DNA of 20,346 nucleotides, from positions 1-20,346 of the forward strand of contig JAITAI010000083.1 in the NCBI GenBank assembly GCA_031284195.1, read 5' to 3'. The notes under the pieces were generated by a model. The model did no database searches. It was not told the DNA's origin and saw only the letters and a list, made by a program, of their open reading frames with translations. Numbering within the stretch: position 1 is the stretch's first letter; each line of letters starts with the position of its first letter. A program made the translations under genes and the position numbers. This stretch comes from Treponema sp. (GTDB lineage: Bacteria > Spirochaetota > Spirochaetia > Treponematales > Breznakiellaceae). Shown in pieces: positions 7,755 to 14,684 of this stretch.

Positions 7755-9212
7755 TCAATGAGCCGAATAATCTTCAATCGTTTCTATACCAGTTAAAGAA
7801 TTACTAGCCCTTAAAGAGAGAGGGTATCCGTAGGAATCATCTTCAGGAACCGTAGAGATGGCGCCTCCTCCTTGTTCCCGGTATTTTCGGGGACTTATCT
7901 TGGTATAACTTTTAAAGATCTTTGAGAACCAACTTTGGTCCTCAAATCCGCAGGTCCAGGCGATTTCGTTAAGGGGTAAATCGGTTTCCGTCAACAAGGC
8001 CGCAGCCTTTTCTACCCGTAAACGATTCAAATAGCTTGAGAGATTTTCTCCCATTTCTTCTTTAAAAATGGTACTAAAATAGGGAGCTGAAAGCCCCGAA
8101 GCATCGGCTACTTCTTGAAGACACAGTTTACGGGTGTAGTTTTCCCATATAAACCGTTCAGCTTTACGAAGCGCTGAAGCATGCCGGATCCCTTGAAACG
8201 AGAAAATCTGCCGTGCCATGCGATCGATGATGGCCTGCATGGTTTCGGTCAATGCTTCGATAGTCCGGGATTCTTGGATTTTCTTGAGGTACCGGTTATT
8301 GGCTTCCAGGGCTTTGCTATCTTCGGACCGGTCCACGGTGAGGATCTCCCGGGAAAGGAGAACTACCAATTCTATGGCCCGTAACTGGATAAACTCAAAA
8401 TTACCGGGACTGGTAATCGAAATGAGTTCCAGTAATTCCTTCAAAATAGTCCTGCCAGTTTCATTGTCCCCCCGTCGAAGCGCTGCCAGGAGCATCCGTT
8501 CCTTATCCAGGGGATAACCGGGATTCACGGTGTCCGGGGTTTGGGGTTTGTTTATGTCATCCAAATAGGAAATTGGCTGGGACTTTTGTTCAAACATGTA
8601 TTTGGCTTCATCAGTATCCTCGCTGTTGATCAGGTATTCGGTACAGAACTGGAGCATCTGGGCCATGGATTTTATCTCATCATAGGTCCGTTCAGGAATG
8701 TCCATAAGATAGGCCAGGGCTTCATCACCTGAAATCGCACCCCTGCCTAGAGCCTGGATTCTTGCAACCGCTTCGGCGCGTTCAACAAAGAGCAACCTCC
8801 CGGCCATGAGGGCTCCTACCTGTCTGCCTCCTGAATAGAGGACACTGGTCCAATAGATGAAACCCAGATCACATACATAAATATAGGGACCACCCTGGTG
8901 CTTGGCCTGGACAATACTGTCCTGGTGCATCCCTGTACAGGGATATTCATCTTCAGTCCACACCCGGCTAGGGTCAGCATAATATTTCCTACAAAGGGCA
9001 CAAAAGAAAATCGTATCCTTATAATTCGATAGTTCTATGCTGTTTCCGGTTTTATCTAAGACCGAAACAACGCATCCTACGGCACATTCATAGGATCTAA
9101 GGATTTCGTAGGCTTTAAATAGCAAAGGTTCTATCTCTCGACGATTTATAAGATTTGGCTGAGAACTTTTATCTTTGAGATGGGCAAATGTATCCCGGCG
9201 ATACCGGTTCAT
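7755..9212 (-). CDS. PocR-domain AraC-family transcription regulator (upstream paralogue)
   Basis: This 485-residue regulator is a tandem paralogue of the gene 130 bp downstream. A PocR-type sensor (about 25-185) has C71-x2-C74, C92-x3-H96 and C114, matching the neighbour. The GYPLDKERMLLAALRRGD linker and an AraC DNA-binding domain (about 340-445) follow. The DNA-binding half is strongly conserved between copies, including a 29-nt identical stretch at the DNA level, whereas the sensor half has diverged. That suggests duplication followed by change in what is sensed. ATG 9212 has a good AGGAGG at 5 nt, but the site can fold into a stem (9213-9248) that pairs part of it. The last about 25 residues differ from the sibling. 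Likely target is the co-directional cluster below it; this is inference. Confidence 0.9.
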   Translation of the reverse strand: MNRYRRDTFAHLKDKSSQPNLINRREIEPLLFKAYEILRSYECAVGCVVSVLDKTGNSIELSNYKDTIFFCALCRKYYADPSRVWTEDEYPCTGMHQDSIVQAKHQGGPYIYVCDLGFIYWTSVLYSGGRQVGALMAGRLLFVERAEAVARIQALGRGAISGDEALAYLMDIPERTYDEIKSMAQMLQFCTEYLINSEDTDEAKYMFEQKSQPISYLDDINKPQTPDTVNPGYPLDKERMLLAALRRGDNETGRTILKELLELISITSPGNFEFIQLRAIELVVLLSREILTVDRSEDSKALEANNRYLKKIQESRTIEALTETMQAIIDRMARQIFSFQGIRHASALRKAERFIWENYTRKLCLQEVADASGLSAPYFSTIFKEEMGENLSSYLNRLRVEKAAALLTETDLPLNEIAWTCGFEDQSWFSKIFKSYTKISPRKYREQGGGAISTVPEDDSYGYPLSLRASNSLTGIETIEDYSAH

Positions 9213-9248
9213 AACAACCTCCTGGTATTACCAGTCTACTGGGTTGTT
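9213..9248 (-). promoter_or_regulatory. Structured ribosome binding site before the PocR-AraC gene
   Basis: In the transcript, AACAACC pairs perfectly with GGTTGTT, which lies directly before the ATG and includes the last GG of the AGGAGG Shine-Dalgarno. Inside the loop are two further small stems, CCAGT/ACTGG and CTGGT/ACCAG, which compete because they share bases. The arrangement could limit ribosome access. The pairing is seen in the sequence; the function is inferred. Confidence 0.4.
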
Positions 9249-9435
9249 GTGAACATAATACACCCTAATGGCTAATTTTTATAAAAAAATACTAAAAACC
9301 ATTTTTTCGTTGTTTTTATGCCGGTAATTGGTGGGATTTCGCCGTTGATCTATACCTGTATGTAGGATATGGCCGTATAATCGCATCCCCTACTCCTAGG
9401 GATCAACCTATTACCCCCCCTACAGGGAACACCCT

Positions 9436-9475
9436 AATAAAAGCCCCCGCTGATGAGCAGAATATATTCAGCAGC
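9436..9475 (-). terminator. Weak terminator-like hairpin at the 3' end of proS
   Basis: In the minus-strand transcript GCTGCTGA pairs with TCATCAGC (one mismatch), overlapping the proS TGA. A short U-rich stretch (CTTTTATT) follows after five G residues. The stem is imperfect and the U-tract weak, so confidence is low. The 255-bp spacer 9213-9467 shows no gene. Confidence 0.3.
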
Positions 9476-11294
9476 CTAATTCCCTATACACCAGGCGGCT
9501 CAGTTCCGCTTCGGCCTTGGATACTTCCACGAGTCGGACGGTTGTTTCACCGCGCCGTTTCACTTCCACTACCGGAACATCCCGGGCAAGGTTCTTTTCT
9601 CCCACCACCACCCGGTAGGGAATACCCAGGAGGTCCGCATCCTTGAATTTAACCCCTGGCCGTTCGTTCCGGTCATCGAGCAGTACTTCAATACGGCTCT
9701 GTTCCAAATCCGCGGCTAGGGTATCTGCCAAAGCCTTCACCGGACCGGCGTAGGTAATGGGAATGATGATCACCTGATAAGGCGCCACTGCTATGGGCCA
9801 GATGATGCCCTCATCGTCGTGGTGTTCCTCGATCACCGAGGCAAGAGTCCGGTCAATGCCGATACCGTAGGTACCCATCAAAGGGGTGTGGGTCTGTCCG
9901 CTTTCGTCCAGGTAGCTTACCTGCATGGACCGGGTATATTTATAACCCAACTTAAAGATATGCCCCAGTTCATTGCCCTTCTTTTCATAGAGTTCTCCCC
10001 CGCAGAGGACGCAGCGGTCACCGGAAACCACGGTACGCAGATCCGCAGTAAGCCATGGGACAAAGTCCCTGCCGTAGGCCACATGAACATAGTGGGTATC
10101 TGCTACCAAAGCCCCGGCGATCCCATCCTGCATGGCAGTAACCGTGAGGTCCGCTACCAGGGGAATGCTCTTGAGCCCCACTGGTCCGGCAAAGCCAAGG
10201 GGAGCAGCAGTGAGACGCTCCACTTCTGCATCTGCAGCAAGGGATACTTCCGAAGCCTTGAGGGTTGCGGCAAGTTTGACCTCGTTTACCTCCAGGTCTC
10301 CCCGGATAGCCACTGCAAAGAAGGCTTCGGGATATACCTCAGGCGCTTCAGGGGAAGATTTCCGCTTTACCAGCCCAGCCGCTCCTGGAGTTCCAGAAAG
10401 ATCCAAACCGGCGTTACGGGCCCGATAGATCAGGGTCTTGATGAACTTATGAGCATCGGTCTTTAGGAAGGCACAGAGTTGTTCGATGGTCTTAACCGCA
10501 GGGGTATGGATAGGCTCAAGGGCCGGAACCGCGGAATCCTGGGGTTGGGGAACGGAATCCGCCGAAGCAGCTTCTACCTTGCAAGATGCTTTTTCCACAT
10601 TGGCAGCATAATCGCAGTCCCGGCAGAGGATCAGGGTATTATCCCCAATGGCGCTCTCGACCATGAATTCTTCCGAATCGCTCCCCCCCATAGCGCCTGA
10701 ATCAGCCCGTACTGGAATCACCGAAAGGCCGCAACGTTTGAAAATCCGCCTATACGCTGCACCCATGGCTTGGTAGGTCTTATCCAGGCTTGCCTCATCA
10801 GTATGATAAGAATAGGCATCTTTCATGATGAACTCCCGGCCCCGCATAACCCCATACCGGGGACGGATCTCATCCCGGTATTTGGTGTTGATCTGATAGA
10901 TAGTCAAGGGAAGCTGGCGGTAACTGGCTAAGGCATCTCGAACCAGGCTGGTAACGGCCTCTTCTGCGGTAGGGGACACGACAAAATCTCCTCCCAGCCG
11001 GTTTTTCACCCGGAGCATGGCATCTCCCATGGTTTCCCAGCGGCCTGATTCCTTCCAGAGTTCTCCAGGCACCACCACCGTGGGCTTTATCTCCAACGCA
11101 CCGATAGCATCCATTTCTTCCCGGACAATGGCTTCTACTTTACGAAAGGACCGCAGCCCTAGGGGGAGGTAGGCGAAAAGCCCATTGGCAAGTTTTCGGA
11201 GCATCCCGGAACGAAACATGAGGCGATGGCTGGCAATAACCGCATCTGCAGGAGCTTCCCGCAGGGTGGGGATAAAGGTTTGGGTAAACAACAT
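9468..11294 (-). CDS. proS: Prolyl-tRNA synthetase, bacterial type with editing insertion
   Basis: This 608-residue class II synthetase charges tRNA-Pro with proline in the cytoplasm. Motif 2 is visible as TKYRDEIRPRYGVMRGREF (137-155) and motif 3 as GTYGIGIDR (474-482). Between them lies the YbaK-like INS editing domain (about 245-410), which marks the bacterial ProRS type, and the C-terminal anticodon-binding domain runs from about 505. A Cys pair at 224/227 and C428/C431 flank the editing region. Near 293-322 there is an extra stretch of about 25-30 residues rich in Gly, Ala, Pro and Ser, where compact family members have only a few residues. I chose ATG 11294, preceded by AAGGA at 7 nt. 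The longer frame begins with TTG at 11357 and lacks such a site. It is downstream of trpBA, separated by a terminator, so it is probably expressed separately. Confidence 0.96.
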   Translation of the reverse strand: MLFTQTFIPTLREAPADAVIASHRLMFRSGMLRKLANGLFAYLPLGLRSFRKVEAIVREEMDAIGALEIKPTVVVPGELWKESGRWETMGDAMLRVKNRLGGDFVVSPTAEEAVTSLVRDALASYRQLPLTIYQINTKYRDEIRPRYGVMRGREFIMKDAYSYHTDEASLDKTYQAMGAAYRRIFKRCGLSVIPVRADSGAMGGSDSEEFMVESAIGDNTLILCRDCDYAANVEKASCKVEAASADSVPQPQDSAVPALEPIHTPAVKTIEQLCAFLKTDAHKFIKTLIYRARNAGLDLSGTPGAAGLVKRKSSPEAPEVYPEAFFAVAIRGDLEVNEVKLAATLKASEVSLAADAEVERLTAAPLGFAGPVGLKSIPLVADLTVTAMQDGIAGALVADTHYVHVAYGRDFVPWLTADLRTVVSGDRCVLCGGELYEKKGNELGHIFKLGYKYTRSMQVSYLDESGQTHTPLMGTYGIGIDRTLASVIEEHHDDEGIIWPIAVAPYQVIIIPITYAGPVKALADTLAADLEQSRIEVLLDDRNERPGVKFKDADLLGIPYRVVVGEKNLARDVPVVEVKRRGETTVRLVEVSKAEAELSRLVYRELGC

Positions 11295-11382
11295 ACAGTA
11301 ATCCTTAGCATAAAATACATCTTCGCCTAGCATACCCAGCAGGAGGATCTTTATCAAGAGGAAATTGCTCGAAGAATCTCAG

Positions 11383-11413
11383 TCCCCCCATACTATGAAG
11401 CCCTATGGGGGGA
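11383..11413. repeat. Strong 10-bp hairpin in the proS leader
   Basis: TCCCCCCATA (11383-11392) pairs perfectly with TATGGGGGGA (11404-11413) around an 11-nt loop. It lies about 90 nt before the proS start in the minus-strand transcript and has no U-tract on either side. It may protect the 5' end or act as a leader structure. Confidence 0.55.
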
Positions 11414-11429
11414 AGGGTTACTGTTTCAA

Positions 11430-11460
11430 GAAAAAAAAGAAAATAAGGGCGAAGGGCCTT
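11430..11460 (-). terminator. Rho-independent terminator after trpA
   Basis: In the minus strand AAGGCC pairs with GCCCTT (one mismatch, tight loop) and is followed by ATTTTCTTTTTTTTC. It lies about 115 bp after the trpA stop. Its left arm is shared with a longer-range 8-bp pairing (11457-11464 with 11495-11502), so the two structures exclude each other. Confidence 0.5.
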
Positions 11461-11574
11461 ACCCCCACGCTCTGAAAGGTACGTCATGGGCAGCGGGTAA
11501 GGTTCAATGGCGCCTCGCCGTTAAGGACAGGGGCAGCAAAGTCCAACCTTATAAGGGGACAGGCTTTGGCCGCC

Positions 11575-12354
11575 TCAGATCAGCGCTTCCTTCATCCTCC
11601 GTACATACTCGTAAATATACCTTCCTGCATCTTCCCCATGTTCTTCAATGATCTTGACAATGGCGCTGCCTACAATCACCCCGTCAGCAAACTTCCCTAT
11701 CGCAGCGGCCTGTTCAGGGGTACTGATGCCGAATCCCACTGCGGCAGGTACTGCGCTCACCTGCCGTACTGCGCCAATCAATGCGGCTAGATCCGTCTCA
11801 ATCTTCCCCCGTATCCCGGTAACCCCCAAGGAAGACACTACATAGAGAAAGCCCCGGGCATCTGCTGCAATCTCCTGAATCCGCGCTGCGGAAGTCGGGG
11901 CAATCAGGGAAATCAGATCTACCCCATAAGGATCCGCCACGGTACGCACCTCCTGCTGTTCCTCAAAAGGCAGATCCGGAACAATGATGCCGTCCACTTC
12001 AAGCGCTTGGCAGCGCTTGAAAAACCGCTCATACCCATACTGAAAAACCGGATTCACATAGGTGAGCAACACCAGAGGCACCTGGGTTTGCTGCCGCAGC
12101 CCTTCTACCAAGCGGAAGATCCGCTCTGGGGTACTTCCTGCCTTAAGGGCTCGGAGATTGGCCGCCTGAATCACCGGGCCTTCGGCAATAGGGTCAGAAA
12201 AAGGAATCCCAATCTCCACAATGTCCGTTCCTGCTCTGACCATCTCCAAAACAAAGTCACCGCTCTGCTCCAAGGACGGATCTCCGCCGCTTACGAACCC
12301 GATAAAAGCCGTGCCTCCCTTGGCCTTTTGAAAAGCCTCATACAGTTTACTCAT
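11575..12354 (-). CDS. trpA: Tryptophan synthase alpha subunit
   Basis: The 259-residue TIM-barrel subunit cleaves indole-3-glycerol phosphate to indole and glyceraldehyde 3-phosphate and passes indole to TrpB. The catalytic Glu is E47 in VEIGIPFSDP. The second catalytic acid, Asp60 in E. coli (LADGP), is E58 here (IAEGP), a variant I believe also occurs in some anaerobic Firmicutes. The phosphate-binding loops GVTGIRG and VGFGIS are present. ATG 12354 lies inside the last codons of trpB (8-nt overlap, ATGAGTAA), implying translational coupling. The frame is open further upstream to 12588, but that part is trpB in another frame. The 3' end is followed by a CCTTATAAGG palindrome (11547-11556) and then the terminator. 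Confidence 0.96.
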   Translation of the reverse strand: MSKLYEAFQKAKGGTAFIGFVSGGDPSLEQSGDFVLEMVRAGTDIVEIGIPFSDPIAEGPVIQAANLRALKAGSTPERIFRLVEGLRQQTQVPLVLLTYVNPVFQYGYERFFKRCQALEVDGIIVPDLPFEEQQEVRTVADPYGVDLISLIAPTSAARIQEIAADARGFLYVVSSLGVTGIRGKIETDLAALIGAVRQVSAVPAAVGFGISTPEQAAAIGKFADGVIVGSAIVKIIEEHGEDAGRYIYEYVRRMKEALI

Positions 12355-13531
12355 AAATCGAAACCCCCCGATACCGGGCAATCGAGGCCACGTCTTTATC
12401 CCCCCGCCCGGAAATACAGATGATGATACTCCCCGCCTTATCCAGGGTTGGGACAAGTTTACGGGCATAGGCCACTGCATGGGCGCTTTCAATCGCCGGA
12501 ATAATCCCCTCCATAGCTGCCAGGTACTCAAAAGCCGCCACTGCTTCCTCATCGGTAACTGCCACATATTCTGCTCGGCCCGTGTCATGCAAGTAGGCGT
12601 GTTCCGGTCCTATCCCCGGATAATCCAGCCCTGCGGAAATCGAGTAGACCGGCGCAATCTGCCCCTCTGCATCTTGGCAGAAATAGGACTTCATCCCGTG
12701 GAAAATACCCACCCTCCCCCGGCTAATTGTGGCGGCGTGTTGGGATGTATCCAGACCCTTCCCTGCAGCCTCACAGCCAATGAGCCTGACGCTGCTATCC
12801 GGGATAAAATAATAGAAAAGCCCTATGGCGTTACTGCCTCCGCCTACGCAGGCAATCACCGCCAAAGGGAGCTTCCCCTCTTTTTCCAGCACTTGCTGCC
12901 GAGCCTCCTTACCGATGACACTCTGGAAATCCCGGACCATCTTTGGGAAGGGATGGGGCCCCATCACCGAGCCCAGCACATAATGGGTATCCTCCACCCG
13001 GCTCACCCATTCCCGCATGGTCTCATTCACCGCGTCCTTCAGAACCCGGGTACCGGTCTTTACCGGGTGTACCTGCGCCCCTAAGAGCTGCATCCGGTAG
13101 ACATTGAGGATCTGCCGCTCCATATCTTCTTCCCCCATAAAGATTTCACAGCTCAGTCCCAGGAGGGCCGCTGCAGTAGCTGCCGCAACCCCATGCTGAC
13201 CTGCCCCGGTTTCCGCAATGAGCCGGGTTTTGCCTATTTTCTTTGCCAAAAGCGCCTGGCCCAAGACATTGTTGATCTTATGAGACCCGGTATGGTTCAG
13301 ATCCTCCCGTTTCAGGTACACCTTCGCTCCCCCCAAGTCGCGGGTCATCTTGTCCGCGTAATACAAAAGCGAGGGCCTTCCTGCATAATCCCTGAGCAAC
13401 CCTGCCAGTTCCACGTTAAACTCCGGGTCATTTGTATAAAAGGCATAGGCCTTTTCCAAACGGCTGATCTCGTTCATCAAGGTTTCCGGGATATACTGTC
13501 CCCCATAATCCCCGAATCGGCTTAACTTCAT
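12347..13531 (-). CDS. trpB: Tryptophan synthase beta subunit
   Basis: The 394-residue PLP enzyme condenses indole with serine to make tryptophan. The PLP lysine is K85 in NHTGSHKINN, the catalytic Glu is E107 in AETGAGQHG, the phosphate loop is GGGSNA, and SGRGDKD near the C-terminus binds the pyridine nitrogen. Length and motifs match TrpB1, the form that works with TrpA. The start ATG 13531 has GGAGG at 6 nt. It forms a two-gene unit with trpA; no other trp genes are in the window, so earlier pathway steps are encoded elsewhere or the cell salvages indole. The leader shows no run of Trp codons, so classical peptide attenuation is not evident. Confidence 0.97.
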   Translation of the reverse strand: MKLSRFGDYGGQYIPETLMNEISRLEKAYAFYTNDPEFNVELAGLLRDYAGRPSLLYYADKMTRDLGGAKVYLKREDLNHTGSHKINNVLGQALLAKKIGKTRLIAETGAGQHGVAAATAAALLGLSCEIFMGEEDMERQILNVYRMQLLGAQVHPVKTGTRVLKDAVNETMREWVSRVEDTHYVLGSVMGPHPFPKMVRDFQSVIGKEARQQVLEKEGKLPLAVIACVGGGSNAIGLFYYFIPDSSVRLIGCEAAGKGLDTSQHAATISRGRVGIFHGMKSYFCQDAEGQIAPVYSISAGLDYPGIGPEHAYLHDTGRAEYVAVTDEEAVAAFEYLAAMEGIIPAIESAHAVAYARKLVPTLDKAGSIIICISGRGDKDVASIARYRGVSIYE

Positions 13532-13750
13532 GCGATTCCTCCATATCCCTAGGGTATAAGGAATCGGCGGAATAGGGAAAGAGGTGATGATCTACAAAGT
13601 ACGATAAAAGCGTAATAACCCAAGAAATACCGGAGAAAAGCCCGTGCATTACCCGAATTGACGCTCCTATGGGCGCATAATCCGTGACCATGAGGGGGCT
13701 TTCGCGGTGTTCACGTTTTTCTGTATAAAACCAGGAACCCTGAGACTTCT

Positions 13751-13883
13751 CACGGTCCACAAGTTAAGAATTCCTGTCCAGAGATTACACGGTTTATCAC
13801 CGATTTAAAGACGAATGGGGGTACAAAAATCCGGGTAATCTGCGGACCTTTTTGCGTCTCTTTTGCTTAACTTGTGGACCGTG
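13751..13883. repeat. Inverted-repeat element with 18-bp perfect ends (MITE-like)
   Basis: CACGGTCCACAAGTTAAG at 13751-13768 is repeated as its exact reverse complement at 13866-13883. The 97-bp interior contains a nested inverted repeat (GATTACACGG at 13783-13792 with CCGGGTAATC at 13831-13840, one mismatch). A CTTCT sequence precedes the left end, and another CTTCT occurs 5 bp beyond the right end, so a target duplication is possible but not clean. There is no coding capacity. It could be a miniature transposable element or a structured leader RNA upstream of trpB. Confidence 0.7.
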
Positions 13884-13937
13884 GGAGGCTTCTTGCAGGA
13901 GGCCTGATCACGGGTATACGGGATGGTAGAGCTGCGT

Positions 13938-13964
13938 AAAAAAATAGGGGGCTAAAACCCCCTA
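13938..13964 (-). terminator. Rho-independent terminator of rnhA
   Basis: In the minus strand TAGGGGG pairs with CCCCCTA around a 6-nt loop and is followed at once by seven T residues. It lies about 55 bp after the rnhA stop. A smaller hairpin, ATACGA/TCGTAT (13967-13987), sits between the gene and the terminator. Confidence 0.9.
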
Positions 13965-14017
13965 AAATACGAAGGCGCTTCTCGTATCCATGTAGTACCA
14001 AGGAACCCTGCACCCGC

Positions 14018-14530
14018 TTATAACGAAGCAATGGCTCTTTGGGTCATCCGATCGCAGCGCTCGTTAAATTCATTACCTGCATGACCCTTAACCCATTGCC
14101 AGGTAAGGGAAAAATCCTCGGTCAGTTTATCTAAGCGCTCCCACAGTTCCTTGTTTTTCACCGGTTTTTTCTCACTGGTTTTCCAGCCGTTCTTTTTCCA
14201 TGCCTGAATCCAGATACTGATACCGTGGTGTACGTATTGGGAATCGGTATAGACTGTTATCTGTCTTGAGTTTACGTTTAATTCTGACAGCGCTTCCAGC
14301 GCGGCAATGGCTGCACACAATTCCATCCGGTTATTGGTGGTATTTTTTGCAGCTCCCCATTTTTCAGCAATGATGCTTGGCACTCCGGTCTTCCCTTCCC
14401 CAGCAATTCCCCGAGCAGTGGATTTGATTTCAACGATGACATAGGCCCACCCTCCAGGCCCCGGATTACCAGAACAGCCTCCGTCAGTGTATATACTCAG
14501 TCCTTTGTTTGGTAATGAGCGGTTCCCCAT
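14018..14530 (-). CDS. rnhA: Ribonuclease HI
   Basis: The 170-residue enzyme cuts the RNA strand of RNA-DNA hybrids. Family hallmarks are seen in order: IYTDGGCSGNPGPGGWA near the N-terminus (first catalytic Asp), NNRMEL (Glu), YTDSQYV (second Asp) and a WVKGHAGNEFNERCD segment carrying the conserved His and final Asp. An insertion of about 15 residues after YVIVEIKS makes it slightly longer than the usual 155. I start at ATG 14530 because GGAGAAGGG precedes it by about 6 nt. The frame stays open to 14662, but that part overlaps the promoter and hairpins. It is monocistronic: promoter at 14573-14601 and terminator at 13938-13964. Confidence 0.95.
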   Translation of the reverse strand: MGNRSLPNKGLSIYTDGGCSGNPGPGGWAYVIVEIKSTARGIAGEGKTGVPSIIAEKWGAAKNTTNNRMELCAAIAALEALSELNVNSRQITVYTDSQYVHHGISIWIQAWKKNGWKTSEKKPVKNKELWERLDKLTEDFSLTWQWVKGHAGNEFNERCDRMTQRAIASL

Positions 14531-14572
14531 ACTTTTCCCTTCTCCCCCTCTTGGTCTTGTATTTTTCTCTTT

Positions 14573-14601
14573 ACTATATAGAGGCGGTTTCAAAAGGTCA
14601 G
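14573..14601 (-). promoter_or_regulatory. Candidate sigma-70-type promoter for rnhA
   Basis: On the minus strand CTGACC and TATAGT are separated by exactly 17 bp, giving a predicted start about 35 nt before the rnhA ATG. The -35 matches four of six consensus bases. The spacer overlaps a perfect 8-bp inverted repeat (TTTCAAAA 14588-14595 with TTTTGAAA 14603-14610), which might be an operator. Confidence 0.45.
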
Positions 14602-14622
14602 ATTTTGAAACTACCTTTGTAT

Positions 14623-14659
14623 AAAAAATCATACCCTCTTCAAAACCCAGCGGGTTTTG
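14623..14659 (-). terminator. Terminator-like hairpin after sdaAA
   Basis: CAAAACCC (14641-14648) pairs perfectly with GGGTTTTG (14652-14659) around 3 nt. In the minus-strand transcript a T6 run follows only after about 12 nt, so it is not ideal. A second small hairpin (ATACC/GGTAT at 14661-14675) lies between it and the sdaAA stop. Confidence 0.4.
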
Positions 14660-14684
14660 CATACCCTTCAGGTATTGTTAGGTA

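Larger units (their letters stand above)
13532..14017. other. 486-bp gene-free stretch between rnhA and trpB
   Basis: This stretch has no convincing ORF; the one long minus-strand frame starts with GTG inside a repeat and runs out of frame into trpB. It holds the trpB leader (13532-13750), an 18-bp perfect inverted repeat element (13751-13883) and the rnhA terminator (13938-13964). I could not pick a convincing trpB promoter. Confidence 0.6.

Noticed and set aside
9213..9467. Cobalamin riboswitch ahead of the PocR cluster
   Set aside because: No B12-box or other riboswitch core is visible on the minus strand; the repeated ACACCCTAAT (9260, 9429) is short enough to be chance.
11295..11357. 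TTG start giving a 629-residue ProRS
   Set aside because: The first 21 residues are not family-like, and ATG 11294 has AAGGA at the right distance.
11295..11574. T-box leader for proS
   Set aside because: No T-box consensus (AGGGTGGNACCGCG) is found in the minus-strand leader.
12355..12588. Longer N-terminus for TrpA
   Set aside because: This part is trpB in another frame; family alignment and the ATGAGTAA overlap support the start at 12354.
13428..13760. 110-codon minus frame as a trp leader protein
   Set aside because: It starts with GTG inside the inverted repeat, has no Shine-Dalgarno, overlaps trpB out of frame and has only two isolated Trp codons.
14531..14662. 44-residue N-terminal extension of RNase HI
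   Set aside because: It runs over the promoter and hairpins, and ATG 14530 has a clear ribosome site.
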